In this document: positions 25,250 through 36,333 of the stretch, piece by piece
How the letters are laid out: each line of letters starts with the position of its first letter
Position numbering within the stretch: the stretch's first letter is position 1
Origin: Paratinospora sagittata
Taxonomy: Eukaryota; Streptophyta; Magnoliopsida; Ranunculales; Menispermaceae
Assembly (NCBI GenBank): GCA_035771175.1
Contig: CM069593.1
Location: 13,777,908 to 13,841,907, forward strand
Length of the DNA stretch: 64,000 nt
Reading direction: 5' to 3'
The notes under the pieces: model-generated
Seen by the model: the letters and a program-made list of their open reading frames with translations, nothing else
Told to the model about the DNA's origin: nothing
The model's database searches: none
Translations under genes and position numbers: made by a program

Positions 25250-25634
25250 GTGCGGGCGCACCACTGCAGTGGAGAACGCCTAGCCATTATATATCCACAG
25301 TATTGTCTTCATTGGCGTCCACAGAACACTGCACGCACCCAACGACCTTTGTCCTTTCCCTATGCGGAACACTGCACAGTCCAGGGGCCTCCCCCAAGTT
25401 CGAACTCGCAACCTCTTCCTCATAAGGTTAGATTTCGCAACTTGAGTACCCATTGAGCCTTATGAGGAAGAGGTTGCGAGTTCGAACTTGGGGGAGGCCC
25501 CTGGACTGTGCAGTGTTCTGCATAGGAAAAGGACAAAGGTCGTTGGGTGCGTGCAGTGTTCTGTGGACCCCAATGAAGACAATACTGTGGATATATAATG
25601 GCTAGGCGTTCGCCCCGAGGGGGTGCGCCCGCAC
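25250..25634. repeat. long inverted repeat: opposed SINE-like copies
   Basis: Arms 25250-25427 and 25458-25634 (about 178 bp each, a few mismatches) flank a 30-nt loop. On the minus strand from about 25460 downward the sequence has RNA polymerase III-like boxes: an A-box-like GGCTCAATGGGT and a B-box-like GGTTGCGAGTTCGAACTTGG. This suggests a tRNA-derived SINE. The plus-strand copy starts after the A-box, so it lacks that part. The SINE identity is inferred; the palindrome is seen directly. Confidence 0.75.
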
Positions 25635-25678
25635 GACCTTTGTCCTTCCAAAGCTTCACCTAAGCTCTGATACCAATT

Positions 25679-25954
25679 TGTTATGCGAAAGCATGAAAGA
25701 AAAAATACGACAACAAAATTTAACGTGGTTCGGCAAATTACCTATGTCCACGGGAGGCAACAATTGTATTCACAGGGATAATTTTACAAGAAGGAATGAG
25801 CTATATTTATAGGAGATAAAAAAATCATTCCGCCCACGCATCTCATGCAGCCTGCCCACGCATCCCATGCAGTTTGTTTTGTTGACTATTCACTGCATGC
25901 ATTTGTTGACTATTCATACATGTTGGCTCTTCATTGAGGTGGACCAAACCAACA
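25679..25954 (-). repeat. 5' LTR of copia B
   Basis: 276 bp, TGTTATGCG...CCAACA, three bases from the PBS. It contains an internal duplication (CCCACGCATCYCATGCAG twice) that the 3' LTR lacks. Confidence 0.92.
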
Positions 25955-26139
25955 AAAAAAACTAAAGGGACTAAAATTCGAACATGCAGATGCAATACTA
26001 ATTTTTGTTTTATTATTTGGAAAATGAGAATAATAAGTACAACTCCACCTTAAATAAGACTTTCGAGGACATCTTTTGTAATTTAGAAAAATAAAAGGGG
26101 TTAAATTAATTTCTCAACCAAAATTATGGGGGTGCTTCT
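25955..26139. other. short intergenic spacer
   Basis: AT-rich, with no feature seen between copia B and the MITE. Confidence 0.6.
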
Positions 26140-26147
26140 CCTTCCAC

Positions 26148-26577
26148 TAAGGGTGTAAGTAACCCCACTGACCCGACCCGACCAAATCAGATCATTTCAG
26201 GTTAATTTTTTAGTAACCCGACCAAACTCCTACCCGACCCGACCTCTTAAAATTTATATATATATATATATATGAGTTCATCCTCATTCCCATAAGTTAA
26301 GTTTAAGAGTAGCTTGATTTGTACATATATGAGTTCTCCCAAAAAAGATAAATCTCATATTTTAAAACTTAAATAGTAGTTTAATAAGTTGGATACATGA
26401 TAATCCAACATATTTTATTACTAATATAAGTTTAAATAGTAGTTATTAAGTTTTAAAAAAAATTGGGCTATTTAATAGGGGCCAACCCAACCAACCTGAC
26501 CGACCGGACTATACCTCATCGGGTTCGATGGGTTAGGGGGCAAAAACCCAACTCGACCCGACCCGATTTCACCCCTA
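26148..26577. mobile_element. hAT-like MITE with CCCGACCCGAC repeats
   Basis: 430-bp non-coding element with ends TAAGGGTGTAA and (reverse complement) TAGGGGTGAAA, flanked by 8-bp duplications CCTTCCAC (26140-26147) and CCTCCCAC (26578-26585), one mismatch. Subterminal regions are rich in GACCCGACCC. The TAGGGGTG-type end with 8-bp TSD is typical of hAT. A (TA)n run lies at about 26257-26273. Confidence 0.6.
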
Positions 26578-26585
26578 CCTCCCAC

Positions 26586-28609
26586 CCACCGGTTAAACTC
26601 ACGTCACCCACTTACTTTTTACACCTACTAATTATTAAAGTTTTTCATCCCTCTTTAATTTTAACCTCTCTTCCCTCTTCTACGTCTCTCTTCCTAGTCT
26701 TCTTTCTTCGGAAAAACTTTTTTCACAACACTTTTACTACATCAAATACTCTTCTTCTTCTGTACAAAGGTATACAAGCTATGTTCTCTATTTTTCATTA
26801 GTTATTTTTTAAAACTTACTACACGAAGAATATTTGATTTAAGCCCTTTCACCTCAGATCCTCTTGCATGAAGAATATTTTCTATTGTTTATTGTCCCTA
26901 AACCATCGTTGCTTCACCATTACGATGTAATCCATCTTCTTCTTCTTTACTCAAAATTTTAAAATTTCAAGAAAAATAATCAAAATTTCAAAAAATAAAT
27001 AAATAATCATTTGAGGGTTAACCATCATTGGCCGACCCTTAAATTTAGGGGTCGGTTGGTGTTTGCTGAACCTCAAATTTGGGGGTCAGCCAACATTGGC
27101 CAATGCTCAAATTTGGGGTTCGGTCAATGTTGACCGACCTTACATGAGATGATTCGGTCGGCGGACCCACTCCAATCGCCATTTTTTTTAAAATCGTCAT
27201 CTTTTTTCTTAGAGAAGACTCAATCACCATTAAAATTCCATTAAAACTGGTATTTAGAATTTTCAAAAATATTAAAAAAAAGACTTTAAAAAATTGAAAA
27301 ATATGCCTCATATTGTGAAGATTCATAGTTCTTTGCTTTTCAATGTAAAACATAAGGTTTTTAAGAATAAAGATTATGAGTTTTTAAGAGAGGTTTTGGA
27401 TTTAGAGTTCTTTTACACGTTTTAGAAATTGTTAAGTTAAATAAGAAGCGGATATGTTGGGAATATTTTAAAACTTTTATATAAAATGATAATTTTAGTA
27501 AAATAATAAGAAAATTAAAAATATAAAATAATATTGATGGGTGATACGAATTTGACTGGTGGATGGGAGAGAAGCACCCAAACTATGGCTACATAAAAAT
27601 AGTAATTTTCTGATATATAATTTTATATTTAGTGACTTCTCTAGTTTAATGGAATTAATGATAAAATCTTTTACACAGAAAAACTAAATTTAAATTTGTG
27701 AAGTTAAAAAAATATCACTTGCACTTGAAAGTAATATAATTTATAAAATTAGATAAAATAATGTATTAAGAAAAAACGTAAATGATGGATGTGTATCATA
27801 AATCATTAATATTTATCTAATTTAATTAGATATTATAATAATAACCATTTTTTATCTCTCAACGTAAAACATATTTTAAATTATTATATAAAGTATTTAT
27901 ATTAGAATAAAGTAATAGAGAATGAAAATCATAGTTATATAGATATTCTTAATTTAAATTTATTACTTATAGTTTTATTTTTAATATACTCATTTTTATA
28001 TAATTATTTGAATAATAATTAATCTTTTTTTTCGTACCCATAAAATCTATCTGAATTTAATTAGAGTTAGGGAAAATGAAAAATTATGAGAATAACCTGA
28101 GCTAAATATTAGGAATATGCCCCTAAAAACTTTGGTAATATTCCTACCAACGGAACACACACTTTTAATTTGTTGAAAAATCAATAAAAATCAGAAAGAA
28201 CAAAGAAGGCATAAATCTCAATTGTTTCACCAAATGTTTCTTGAGATGCTTTAGCATCCTATGGTTGATGGCGAATAATCTTTTATTTGCCTGCATAATT
28301 GCTAAATAAAACAAGAAGATTAGAAGAAAGTAGACAGATGATCAATCAATTAAATACTTTTAATAGAATTAAAAACAGAGTATCGGTAACAAGAAAAGCG
28401 TTAATACATCTTTAGTCAAGCACATAAACATGAAAGCCTCTTTTTGTAACCTATAGGCCAGTATTCATCATGGTTACAGTCCCTTTCTTTTCTTCTGAAA
28501 ACAAATTTTTATCTTATTTAACACAGATCAGCTTATTAGATTACCCAGAAAGATAGTATAAACATATACAAAATAAGAGATTTTTTAAGGGCCTTTCAAT
28601 TTATACAAG
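26586..28609. other. AT-rich intergenic region
   Basis: No credible gene. 27021-27140 has three tandem copies of a roughly 34-bp unit (CAAATTTGGGGGTCAGCCAACATTGG-like; units differ). From 27140 on there are only A/T runs up to the DnaJ-type gene 3' region. Confidence 0.6.
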
Positions 28610-28854
28610 CTACTTGTCAATCTGCCCAAGCTTCCCAAGACCATTGCATCGGGGGCAGACGATCTGAGGCACGTCCTTCCGAGCTGCATTAGCCTGCAAT
28701 GTCGCACCTGATTTTCTCACGAAGCCTGCTCCATCACACTCCGGACACCTGCGCCGGAACCCCCTCACAATTACAAGTTACAACCTTTGAATTCAGATTT
28801 TAAGTTAAAAATTAAGACATGAGAAGCTTTCAGTCAACAATTTTAAGTAAGGAA

Positions 28855-28896
<42 letters not shown>

Positions 28897-29176
28897 TTAA
28901 GAGGAAGCAATAAATTTACAGATCCTTGCGGGAGAAGAGAATGGGAAAAGCGGTTCCGAGCAGCGCCACCGCCGCGGCACCCGCAATTAGGTAGGTGGTG
29001 CCTGCTTCCGATACGTCTCCAACGGCCGATACAACCGTCATAGCTCTCTTCTTCTTGTTCTCATTCTTTCTGAAACCAATTAACACAGTCGTACGTTTTG
29101 GTAGTACAGGGAAGCTGGAGAGGAAAGGCGTAGTTGTGGTGGGAAGGGCAGCCGAAAGAGGAGCTATGGACTTCAT
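28610..29176 (-). CDS. plastid DnaJ-type zinc-finger protein (two CxxCxGxG)
   Basis: Two exons: 28920-29176 and 28610-28748, with GT-AG ends and consistent phase, giving 131 residues. Residues 1-50 are Ser/Thr/Pro-rich then basic and look like a chloroplast transit peptide. 61-80 is one membrane helix (AGAAAVALLGTAFPILF). After it come two DnaJ cysteine-rich motifs, C87-PE-C90-DGAG and C117-PR-C120-NGLG, able to bind one zinc. There is no J domain. Such small plastid proteins act as thiol/chaperone-like assembly factors; the exact role is not visible here. An in-frame extension upstream of 29176 exists but looks like untranslated sequence, and the chosen ATG gives a sensible transit peptide. 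No damage seen. Confidence 0.85.
28859..28893. repeat. (GA)n microsatellite
   Basis: About 17 GA units in the only intron of the zinc-finger gene, 27 bp from the splice donor. Confidence 0.95.
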
Positions 29177-30639
29177 GCTTCTCCGATTCTTTGCTGAAGA
29201 TAATTGAAGATTTGGATTGTGCTTGAACTCTATGAATAGTTCTGTTTTCTCTGTGTGTATATATGTGTGTGATTGGATTTGAGGTCTGAGGAAGCACACG
29301 TAACTGAAATTATATGGCAAGAGTTTGGGGGAAGTGGATAAGTACCATGTCAGTACTAAGATATTGTCGAAGTGGCTATAGCTGTGGATAAAACAAAGGG
29401 CCCAGAGCGTTACCATTTTGATGTGCCTAGGAGAAAGGTTGCCTCTTGGATTGCAAGGCCCAAAGAGAGTGATCTCTGAATTTCGATTATTGCTCCGGAG
29501 TATCTTCATTCAATTTTGTGATCGGTCAGGCTATTTTTATTATTTTTGATTTCTTTCCTCTATTTCATTTAAAAATTAAAAAGATAAAAAAAAAATTTAT
29601 ATAAAATTATTAAAAAATAATAAATATTAAATCTCTTAAACTCTTCCGCATCTCTCTTCACCTACTACTCTTTACCCTAAACCCTTCAACTCTTCAACTT
29701 TTTAACTCATCAACTCATCTCAATCTTCAATCTTATTATTTTCTTATATTTTTCAAATTAAAGGCATACATTTCTACTATTTTTATCCTTTTAAAATATT
29801 TTATTTTACAAAAACATATCTAAAATAAAAAATAAAAGAGGACAAAAATGAGTTTTAAAACCCAAAAATATCACCCTTGAATTAAGTGTGTCTGACTCGG
29901 CGTGGGCGAACAGAATAAAATCTGCCCGACCCTAACAGGCCGAACATATCTCTTCTGTTTGGCCTATCAGGATCAAACAAAAAAGAAAAATCAAAATCAA
30001 AAATTAAAAAATAGATTGTTTGACGCAATAAGGTCGAACACACCTCTTATGTTCGACCTATAATAGTCAGACATAAAGAAAAATGTCCGACCCTGATGGG
30101 TCAGACGTTTGCAATTCTAATGCGCGGAACGAATTTTTGAAACTCATTTTTACCACCTCATTCCACCATTCTCACCAATTTTTTTGCAAAAAAATATTTC
30201 AATCCAACAATATAGCATTAAAATCAACTTAGAACATATAAATATCATGATTTACTTATCGATTTGTGGTTAAAAATTACATTTGAATCACTTTAAGTTC
30301 AAGGCCTTCAAAACTCAAAATAACCTAATTTTTTAACAAAATTTTACGACGTTCCTAACGATGTTTTAACCTGATTGAAAAACTTAAAAAATAGTAAATC
30401 AATGGTAAAAAAAGATAAAAAATGAGAGAGAAAAAGGACTTAAGGTGAGATGATAAAGGTAAAATAAAAATTTAAATTTTAAATTTTTATTTCAGCAAAA
30501 AGAGTAATAAGGTAAAAAAATAAAAATAATAGGTAAAAATAGCCGAAAACCCTTTTGTGATTAACATCAATTACAGATTGTGCAGCCCAAATCATCAATT
30601 ACAGATCGGAATTAGGTCACATGTTCTGAATAAAATTTC
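29177..30639. other. intergenic region with paired short hairpins
   Basis: 29177-29500 is probably 5' untranslated region and promoter of the zinc-finger gene. The rest is AT-rich. 29937-29965 and 30031-30059 are two 10-9-10 inverted repeats of related sequence (AGGTCGAACA arms). No gene seen. Confidence 0.55.
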
Positions 30640-30809
30640 TGAAATTTTATTCAAGCTTTTTTTGTTCGGTTTGTCTTATTGCATAAATAAGATACAACGC
30701 TATAAATATCAAAAACTGGGAACATGAAATTTTATTCAAGCTTTTTTTGTTCGGTTTGTCTTATTGCATAAATAAGATACAACGCTATAAATATCAAAAA
30801 CTGGGAACA
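30640..30809. repeat. 85-bp tandem duplication
   Basis: Two copies of an 85-bp unit starting TGAAATTTTATTCAAGC at 30640 and 30725. They appear identical by eye, so the duplication is recent. Confidence 0.92.
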
Positions 30810-30919
30810 TCTAATTTTTTTTATATATATTTAACGATTTCTTTTTCTTTTAAATTCAACCTGATCAATGAAATTGAAACCAAAATTGATTACTATGTTG
30901 CATTAAGTCAATCAAATTG

Positions 30920-31187
30920 CTTTTCTTTTCTTTTTTCTCTTTTGTTAGAGGAAACTAGAACTGACATGAAACTTGGGAAAAATTACAACCTACAGAGTAC
31001 CAGCGGTACTCACGAAAGAATGAAACTTAAAACAACAAAGACAAAAAGGCTGCAAAACAAAAACAACGGAAGCCAGAGCAGCAACAAAAACAAACTACTT
31101 AATCACAAGGAGGGCTGAAAGTCTCAAGTTCGAAACACCTTCTACTATTTATTGGTTAACGACGTTTCCAATACCCATTGATCTTAA

Positions 31188-31225
<38 letters not shown>

Positions 31226-31561
31226 GATTAAACCAATCCGAAGTATAAAATCCCCCAAAAAAAAAAAACTTTGAAGATGAAACCCAACTAGAAGTCAGCA
31301 AAAGGATGTCATCCGCAAGAACAAAAACAGGTTTAGAAACATTCCTAAAGATCCTCTGATTCTTCTCAAGCCAAAGACACCAAAAGGTAGCGAAAGTAAC
31401 AATCCTGGCAATATTGATGGTTCTCGATGTTGAGGTAAAAAGATGTGGAAGTGATAAGCAGTCATTATACAAGGACAGCAAACGGAAAACCATAGGCCAG
31501 AGACCTTTCCATCTATGCCAAATAAGTTTAGAAAAGCCACAAGAGACAAACAAGTGTTCAA
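30920..31561 (-). mobile_element. 5'-truncated LINE (L1-type) fragment
   Basis: Flanked by perfect 19-bp target duplications (cattaagtcaatcaaattg, 30901-30919 and 31562-31580). On the minus strand the insert starts mid-ORF with EHLFVSCGFSKLIWHRW and FWCLWLEKNQRIFR, the zf-RVT region at the end of plant LINE ORF2, and ends in an A-rich tail seen as T-runs at 30921-30945. 5' truncation, A-tail and long TSD are the hallmarks of target-primed reverse transcription. The coding remnant covers about 31240-31561. Not functional. Confidence 0.88.
31189..31225. repeat. (AAT)n microsatellite in LINE 3' region
   Basis: About 12 AAT units just downstream of the LINE coding remnant. Confidence 0.95.
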
Positions 31562-31580
31562 CATTAAGTCAATCAAATTG

Positions 31581-32907
31581 TTGGGATTATTAGCGTTTAA
31601 GTACTTATGGTGTGTCAACTTCCGGTAACAATGTATTTTGAAATATCAGTTCAGAAAAGATGGATGGTTGTCGTGCATTTCAACTGTTTCAAGAAACAAA
31701 ATAGCCAAAGTAGTTCACTTGGAAAGAGAAGGAAAAGCAGTTAGAAATGTTATGTTTCACTATCAAGAAACATGTTTAGCGAGTCTGTAAAACATATATA
31801 CAAGTTCAATTTCTCAACACTAACTCACCATGTGTAAACTAGCTCTTTTGGATGCTCGGGATGCCAAAAATTTATTCAATCCAGAACAAAATTAGTCCAG
31901 GTAGATTTTCTAAATCATCAAGAAAAAATGAACATGGATTCTGCAATTCAAACAATGAAACAACGTAGCATTTTGCTTTGTCTAGAAACATTTCAAAATT
32001 TTCAGGTGTCATTCATCCATCTGCTTTTGCCACTTCAAAGGAATAAGGAGCATAAAAGAAGAATTTTGAGAATATTTGAGCAGCAATTTTGTTTAGTCAC
32101 ACATAAAATGCTGAAAAGTATACGGTAACAGCAATTAGCTATCATGGATAGCATTTGAAAGAGCTGACTTCCAAGTGAAAGGGGCATAGTGTAACCTGTT
32201 AAGCACTAATGAGAGCTCTAACATTTCTATCATTGTGTCCACTTTCTGTTTGTATCTACTGTTTATCCTCGTTGAAACCACCAATTTTATTGATGGAAGA
32301 AAAAAAATAAAGGAAGGCTTTCTAACCTCGGACATTGTTGAAGTCACTAGACATGATTACTGACGATCACTGTATATACTCAAGAATGGATATTTCCAAG
32401 AGCAACACAATTATCCAAAGTTAGATTGACCAAACAAAGTGATCGGAAATGATGAGTCAACACTTAATTTCACTGACTCGGGGTCCATTCATGAGTTTGC
32501 CATGCATTGACTCAAGTAAGAGATTATCAAGCCAGAGTCACACAAGCCAAAACTAGAGACCAAGTTTATGCTACTTTGAATATTTGAAAGGGTCATTAGA
32601 TGCCAGTTTCTCTCACATGTAACTCATCCTATATGCCATGATACCCATGTTTTGTTGGAACAAGCAACAGAACTTCTTAAACAAATTTGCCATATTTCTT
32701 ACCGGGAATTCTTTGGGGATTCTAACCTTGCTATGTCTATATTTGTTCTCCAACGGCTATGCTGCACCAGCATCTTATTTTTCAACTCAGTTTCCTTATA
32801 TGTTCAGTAAAATGGAAACGAAATACCTATCTGTTGGAAACCACTCAATTCAAAAACTATAACTGTCAGATGAGCGCCCAACAATGCATATCAAGCTATC
32901 ATCAACA
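31581..32907. other. intergenic, nothing recognised
   Basis: Short open frames only. None has a start context, splice pattern or family match that I recognise. Confidence 0.55.
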
Positions 32908-33233
32908 CTCCCCCTCACGTACAACCTCATCCTGCACGTGGAGAACCAGAAGAGAGATAAAAGAAGAGAAATGTCAATTATCCAAATGAAAAACATATAA
33001 ATGTCAATAACAAGACTTAAACCCAAGACCTCCTGCAAAACTAAGGATTTGATACCATGTTAATTATACAAAGAACTTAGAAAAGAGAGAATTGAACAAC
33101 ATCTAGAGTTCCATTATTGAGTCTGAAAGAACAAAGAACAATTACAAGAGAAAGAAACAACTTATATAGCTACAGAAAATAAATAAATTATTATAATGCC
33201 CCTAATAAATACATAAATATTGTATTACTAACA
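32908..33233 (-). mobile_element. LTR-retroelement relic (LTR, PBS, short internal part)
   Basis: 33058-33233 (176 bp) starts TGTTAATT and ends CTAACA. Against its left side is a PBS-like complement (ggatttgatacca, 33045-33057). About 140 bp further left is a polypurine-like tract (complement of actccccctcacgt, 32907-32920). This is the layout of a minus-strand LTR element with almost no interior. The flank to the left (AACAATGCATATCAAGCTATC) recurs at 44.0 kb. Family unknown. Confidence 0.5.
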
Positions 33234-33350
33234 AATTGAAACCTTGCAAAATATAAGGAATACCATTAAACTTGATATGATGCAAATATTAAAACATGAT
33301 ATTTAACTCAAAAATTCAAAATCTGAAAGCATATAGAACAATCTTTTTAC

Positions 33351-33442
33351 CTGTATCTGAACAACCCCAAGAAATGAAAATTGCATTCATGTTTCCTGTG
33401 TCATCATTCGCATGGCCATCCACATATGACACTTGATGTTTC
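33351..33442 (-). other. candidate orphan coding exon
   Basis: Between a good acceptor (TTTTCAGAA..TGTAG) and donor (GTAAAAAG), one frame is open for 30 codons and reads HQVSYVDGHANDDTGN... and ...NAIFISWGCSDT. The other two frames have stops. Further splice-like pieces lie near 33715-33765 (VFLRKTDSILPEP) and 34580-34645, but I could not join them into a gene and do not recognise the family. It may be an exon of an unannotated or decayed gene. Confidence 0.3.
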
Positions 33443-36333
33443 CTACATTTTCAGATAGTGAAAGTACTCAGATTAACAAACAGAAAGCAAAGAAATAACA
33501 CACAATATAATCATCTAGATTGACAGACACATATTTCGCCCATTGTGGAATATAAGACAGTTGCTATTTGCAAGAGAACTTGATTGATATGATGGATAAA
33601 ACTGACCTTCATTCATGTTCACCACGACCAGATTGATCAAGCTTTCTGCATAAATTCCTGAATCAGCTACAAGATCACCATGGAGGATTACAAATGCAAC
33701 AGATCACTTACCTGGTTCTGGAAGGATAGAGTCTGTTTTCCTCAGGAAAACAATCATATTACTCTAACAAAAAAGGAATATGACTTATTTAATAAATTTT
33801 ACAGTTTATACATTGATTCGTTAATATAACCCTTACAATATTAAAAAATGTGTTTATCCCCAAAGACAAACTTCAGAGTCACCATGTTGGTTAGCGATCA
33901 AGAAGGGTAAGGGAAAAAACCTACATCATGATCATAAATATACCTCAAATCCAATAACAGTGCAGCATTCATGGTGATGCTTCAAGCTGGTCATTCCATG
34001 GAGAAAAATAATACACAGCACATGCAGAGAATCTTTTTTGAGCTTAAACGTCACGATGCCACATTATCTGAGTAGAAAGAAAAACCTAGGAAAGCGCTCA
34101 TATTACTGAACCAAAGTCAACATAATAAATGCAGGACCAAAGAGCTTTTTCACTTAAAACACGCTGAGGAATGGGCCTCTACCATTTAGGGCATGATAAC
34201 ATCTAAGCACCTTGTTGTTGCTTTGGTCTAGATAAAAAAAAATACAGAAATGGGCAATGGCTAACTTTTGCTTCAGATACTTGAGAAAACAATAACTCTG
34301 CTTCCACGTAGTAACAAACAAAAAGATTAAAAAAAAAATGGAGAAAGCTAAAAAGAACAAAGAAAAACTACATTGATGACTTCTGCAATGTTGCAGGCAC
34401 CATTTCCTGTACTTGATCTGGAACTCACGTCAGGAACTCACATCAACAAATACATAACCTCCAGTGTCTGCTTACGAAAACAAAGAATTCAGCTGCTACT
34501 TAGTTATAGAGCAATAGTGAGCTTACATTCCAGAAATAGCATTTGAAATGATGATCAACACCAGAAAGTGATGATGTGGACGGGAGAAGCTGAGCTAGAA
34601 CAACGAGTTGTCACCTCCTGAAGAGCTAGGTACCTTGGACCTGTGAGCACGAAAATAAAAAAAATAGGCTATCGTGAGGAACACCGGTGTAATATTGACT
34701 AAGGACCCTCCAATGCCTAAATTAGATCCAAGTTGTTTCAAGATTAACTTTGCATTGATTAAAGTAATTAATGGCTTACCTTCTTAATGAGGGGTTAATG
34801 GTGCATTTATAGTTGGAGAATTCATGGGTTTCACAACAGTTGTATTCAATCATCTTCTCTGTCATGACGCCTACTCGGTATCCCGAGCAACTCCTTGTTA
34901 CCCAGACGGGCTTCCTGTTACTCCGTATCGGTATCCTAACCTGACTTCATTAACAAATCTTGAGGCAGTTGGGCACTGGCAGAACGAGCCGAGCAGCAAG
35001 GACCAACAATCAAAAATCATGAAAGAACTTTGGCATGTGTATATTTCCAAATCATCCAAGAGGCAAGTAGCAGAAAGCACGACCATGAATATATAGTTGA
35101 TGTTGATTGCTGGGTGAAGGATTCAAACCAAACCTATCCAAGCTGTCCAAGACCAGATTCACCTAGTAAAACTAAACTCAAAGAGTAGGTAAAGTTTTTC
35201 ATTTACAATGCCGCAGAGAGGACAAGAATGGCCTTCAAACTTGCTAAATCCCTGCAAGAATTCTAACTCGGCTCATTAACATCACAACTTGACCGCAGGT
35301 TGCATCATGTTCTCTTCAGGTCCCAAATCGAGTCCACTCCCCACTTCATTTTCAAAGCTTTACACAAGCAGAGCTATCTACCAATAATTGAAAAAGAAGT
35401 TAAACACGGAAAATGGAACACATGAAAAAGCCATTATGAACTTATAATTTGGGAGGTGGCTTTCAGCGTTCAAATCTTCACTACTGCACAGCTTCAATCT
35501 CACTACCTTAGTTCTTGCAGCATTAAAAACACATTTAATTTCTTACTTTCAGTAATTTACTAGAAGAGATTTTGCAAATTTGTTTCCTGTTTTCAGTCTA
35601 TATGCGCTCTATCAACCTGAAAGGGACATGCTATGATAAACTTCATCTGATATATAACTCATTGATAAACCTCCCACTGATAGGTCAAGCATTTAGGTTC
35701 AACATATCCACAGCACTCAACAAGCAAAAGGAAACAGAACAACATGTAGATAGATCTGAACAAGATTCATAAGATAAAATACAATTCAAAATTACTGAAA
35801 CAATGAACATTGGATGAAGACATTCAATACACTCCAATAGAAGCTAGAAGCAGATTACAGCAAGATGAAAAACATAAAAATCATTCATACTGAAGGTGTT
35901 TGTAGTATTACTAAGGAATGGATCTCCACGATCTCATAACGTACATTGTCGTGTACAGTAAGGCTTTGTACCTTCTGAATTTCTGATAAGGCCTCTCTTG
36001 TTTTCATTCCCACAATGATAAAAGAAAAACAATTGAATTACTATGCTGAATTTGAGACAACAATCATCTAATTGATGATTGAAACTCCATCCCATTTCAT
36101 GAAAATTTCTTCTCTGTAGCAGAATTCTTCTCGTGCCTTCTTTTTTTTCTTTTTCTCCTCATTGATTGAAAATTACAGAGAATAAACGAACCGTTCTTTT
36201 ACAAATATTTTCCTTCTTCGGAGGAACAACAACTTCCATTAAAAGGTTCATGGGACAGCAGAGATAGAAAACCCCTCAAATCCAAAGAGTACACATACCC
36301 ACCCTTTCATTCAATTGTAATTTTACCACCTTA
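33443..36333. other. intergenic or 3' flank of RING gene
   Basis: No gene supported. Apart from the possible exon scraps noted for 33.7 and 34.6 kb it is AT-rich with no repeats of note. The last few hundred bases probably hold the RING gene 3' UTR. Confidence 0.45.

Larger units (their letters stand above)
21023..25954 (-). mobile_element. Ty1/copia retrotransposon B, complete but defective
   Basis: LTRs 21023-21299 and 25679-25954 both begin TGTTATGCG and end CCAACA on the plus strand. The flanks carry a 5-bp AAAAA on each side, a TSD consistent with copia but low in complexity. The PBS complement gctctgatacca (25664-25675) sits by the right LTR and the polypurine tract (complement of aatctccaccttcacct, 21300-21316) by the left, so the element reads minus. 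The interior keeps protease, integrase, RT and RNase H but is multiply broken. The LTRs differ at many sites and by small duplications, so this is older than the gypsy insertions here. Confidence 0.92.

Noticed and set aside
25420..25500. A true tRNA gene
   Set aside because: A- and B-box-like motifs exist but no cloverleaf with a plausible anticodon arm; a SINE head fits better.
25183..25659. Overlapping 60-87-codon frames on both strands
   Set aside because: Mirror-image frames produced by the inverted repeat, not genes.
26463..26801. 112-codon plus-strand frame
   Set aside because: Begins inside the MITE-like element; no family, low complexity at the end.
28916..29509. 197-codon minus-strand frame extending upstream of the zinc-finger gene
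   Set aside because: The first 111 codons look like untranslated sequence; the ATG at 29176 gives a proper transit peptide.
34824..35096. 90-codon plus-strand frame
   Set aside because: No recognisable domain, and the opposite strand is also open; not supported.
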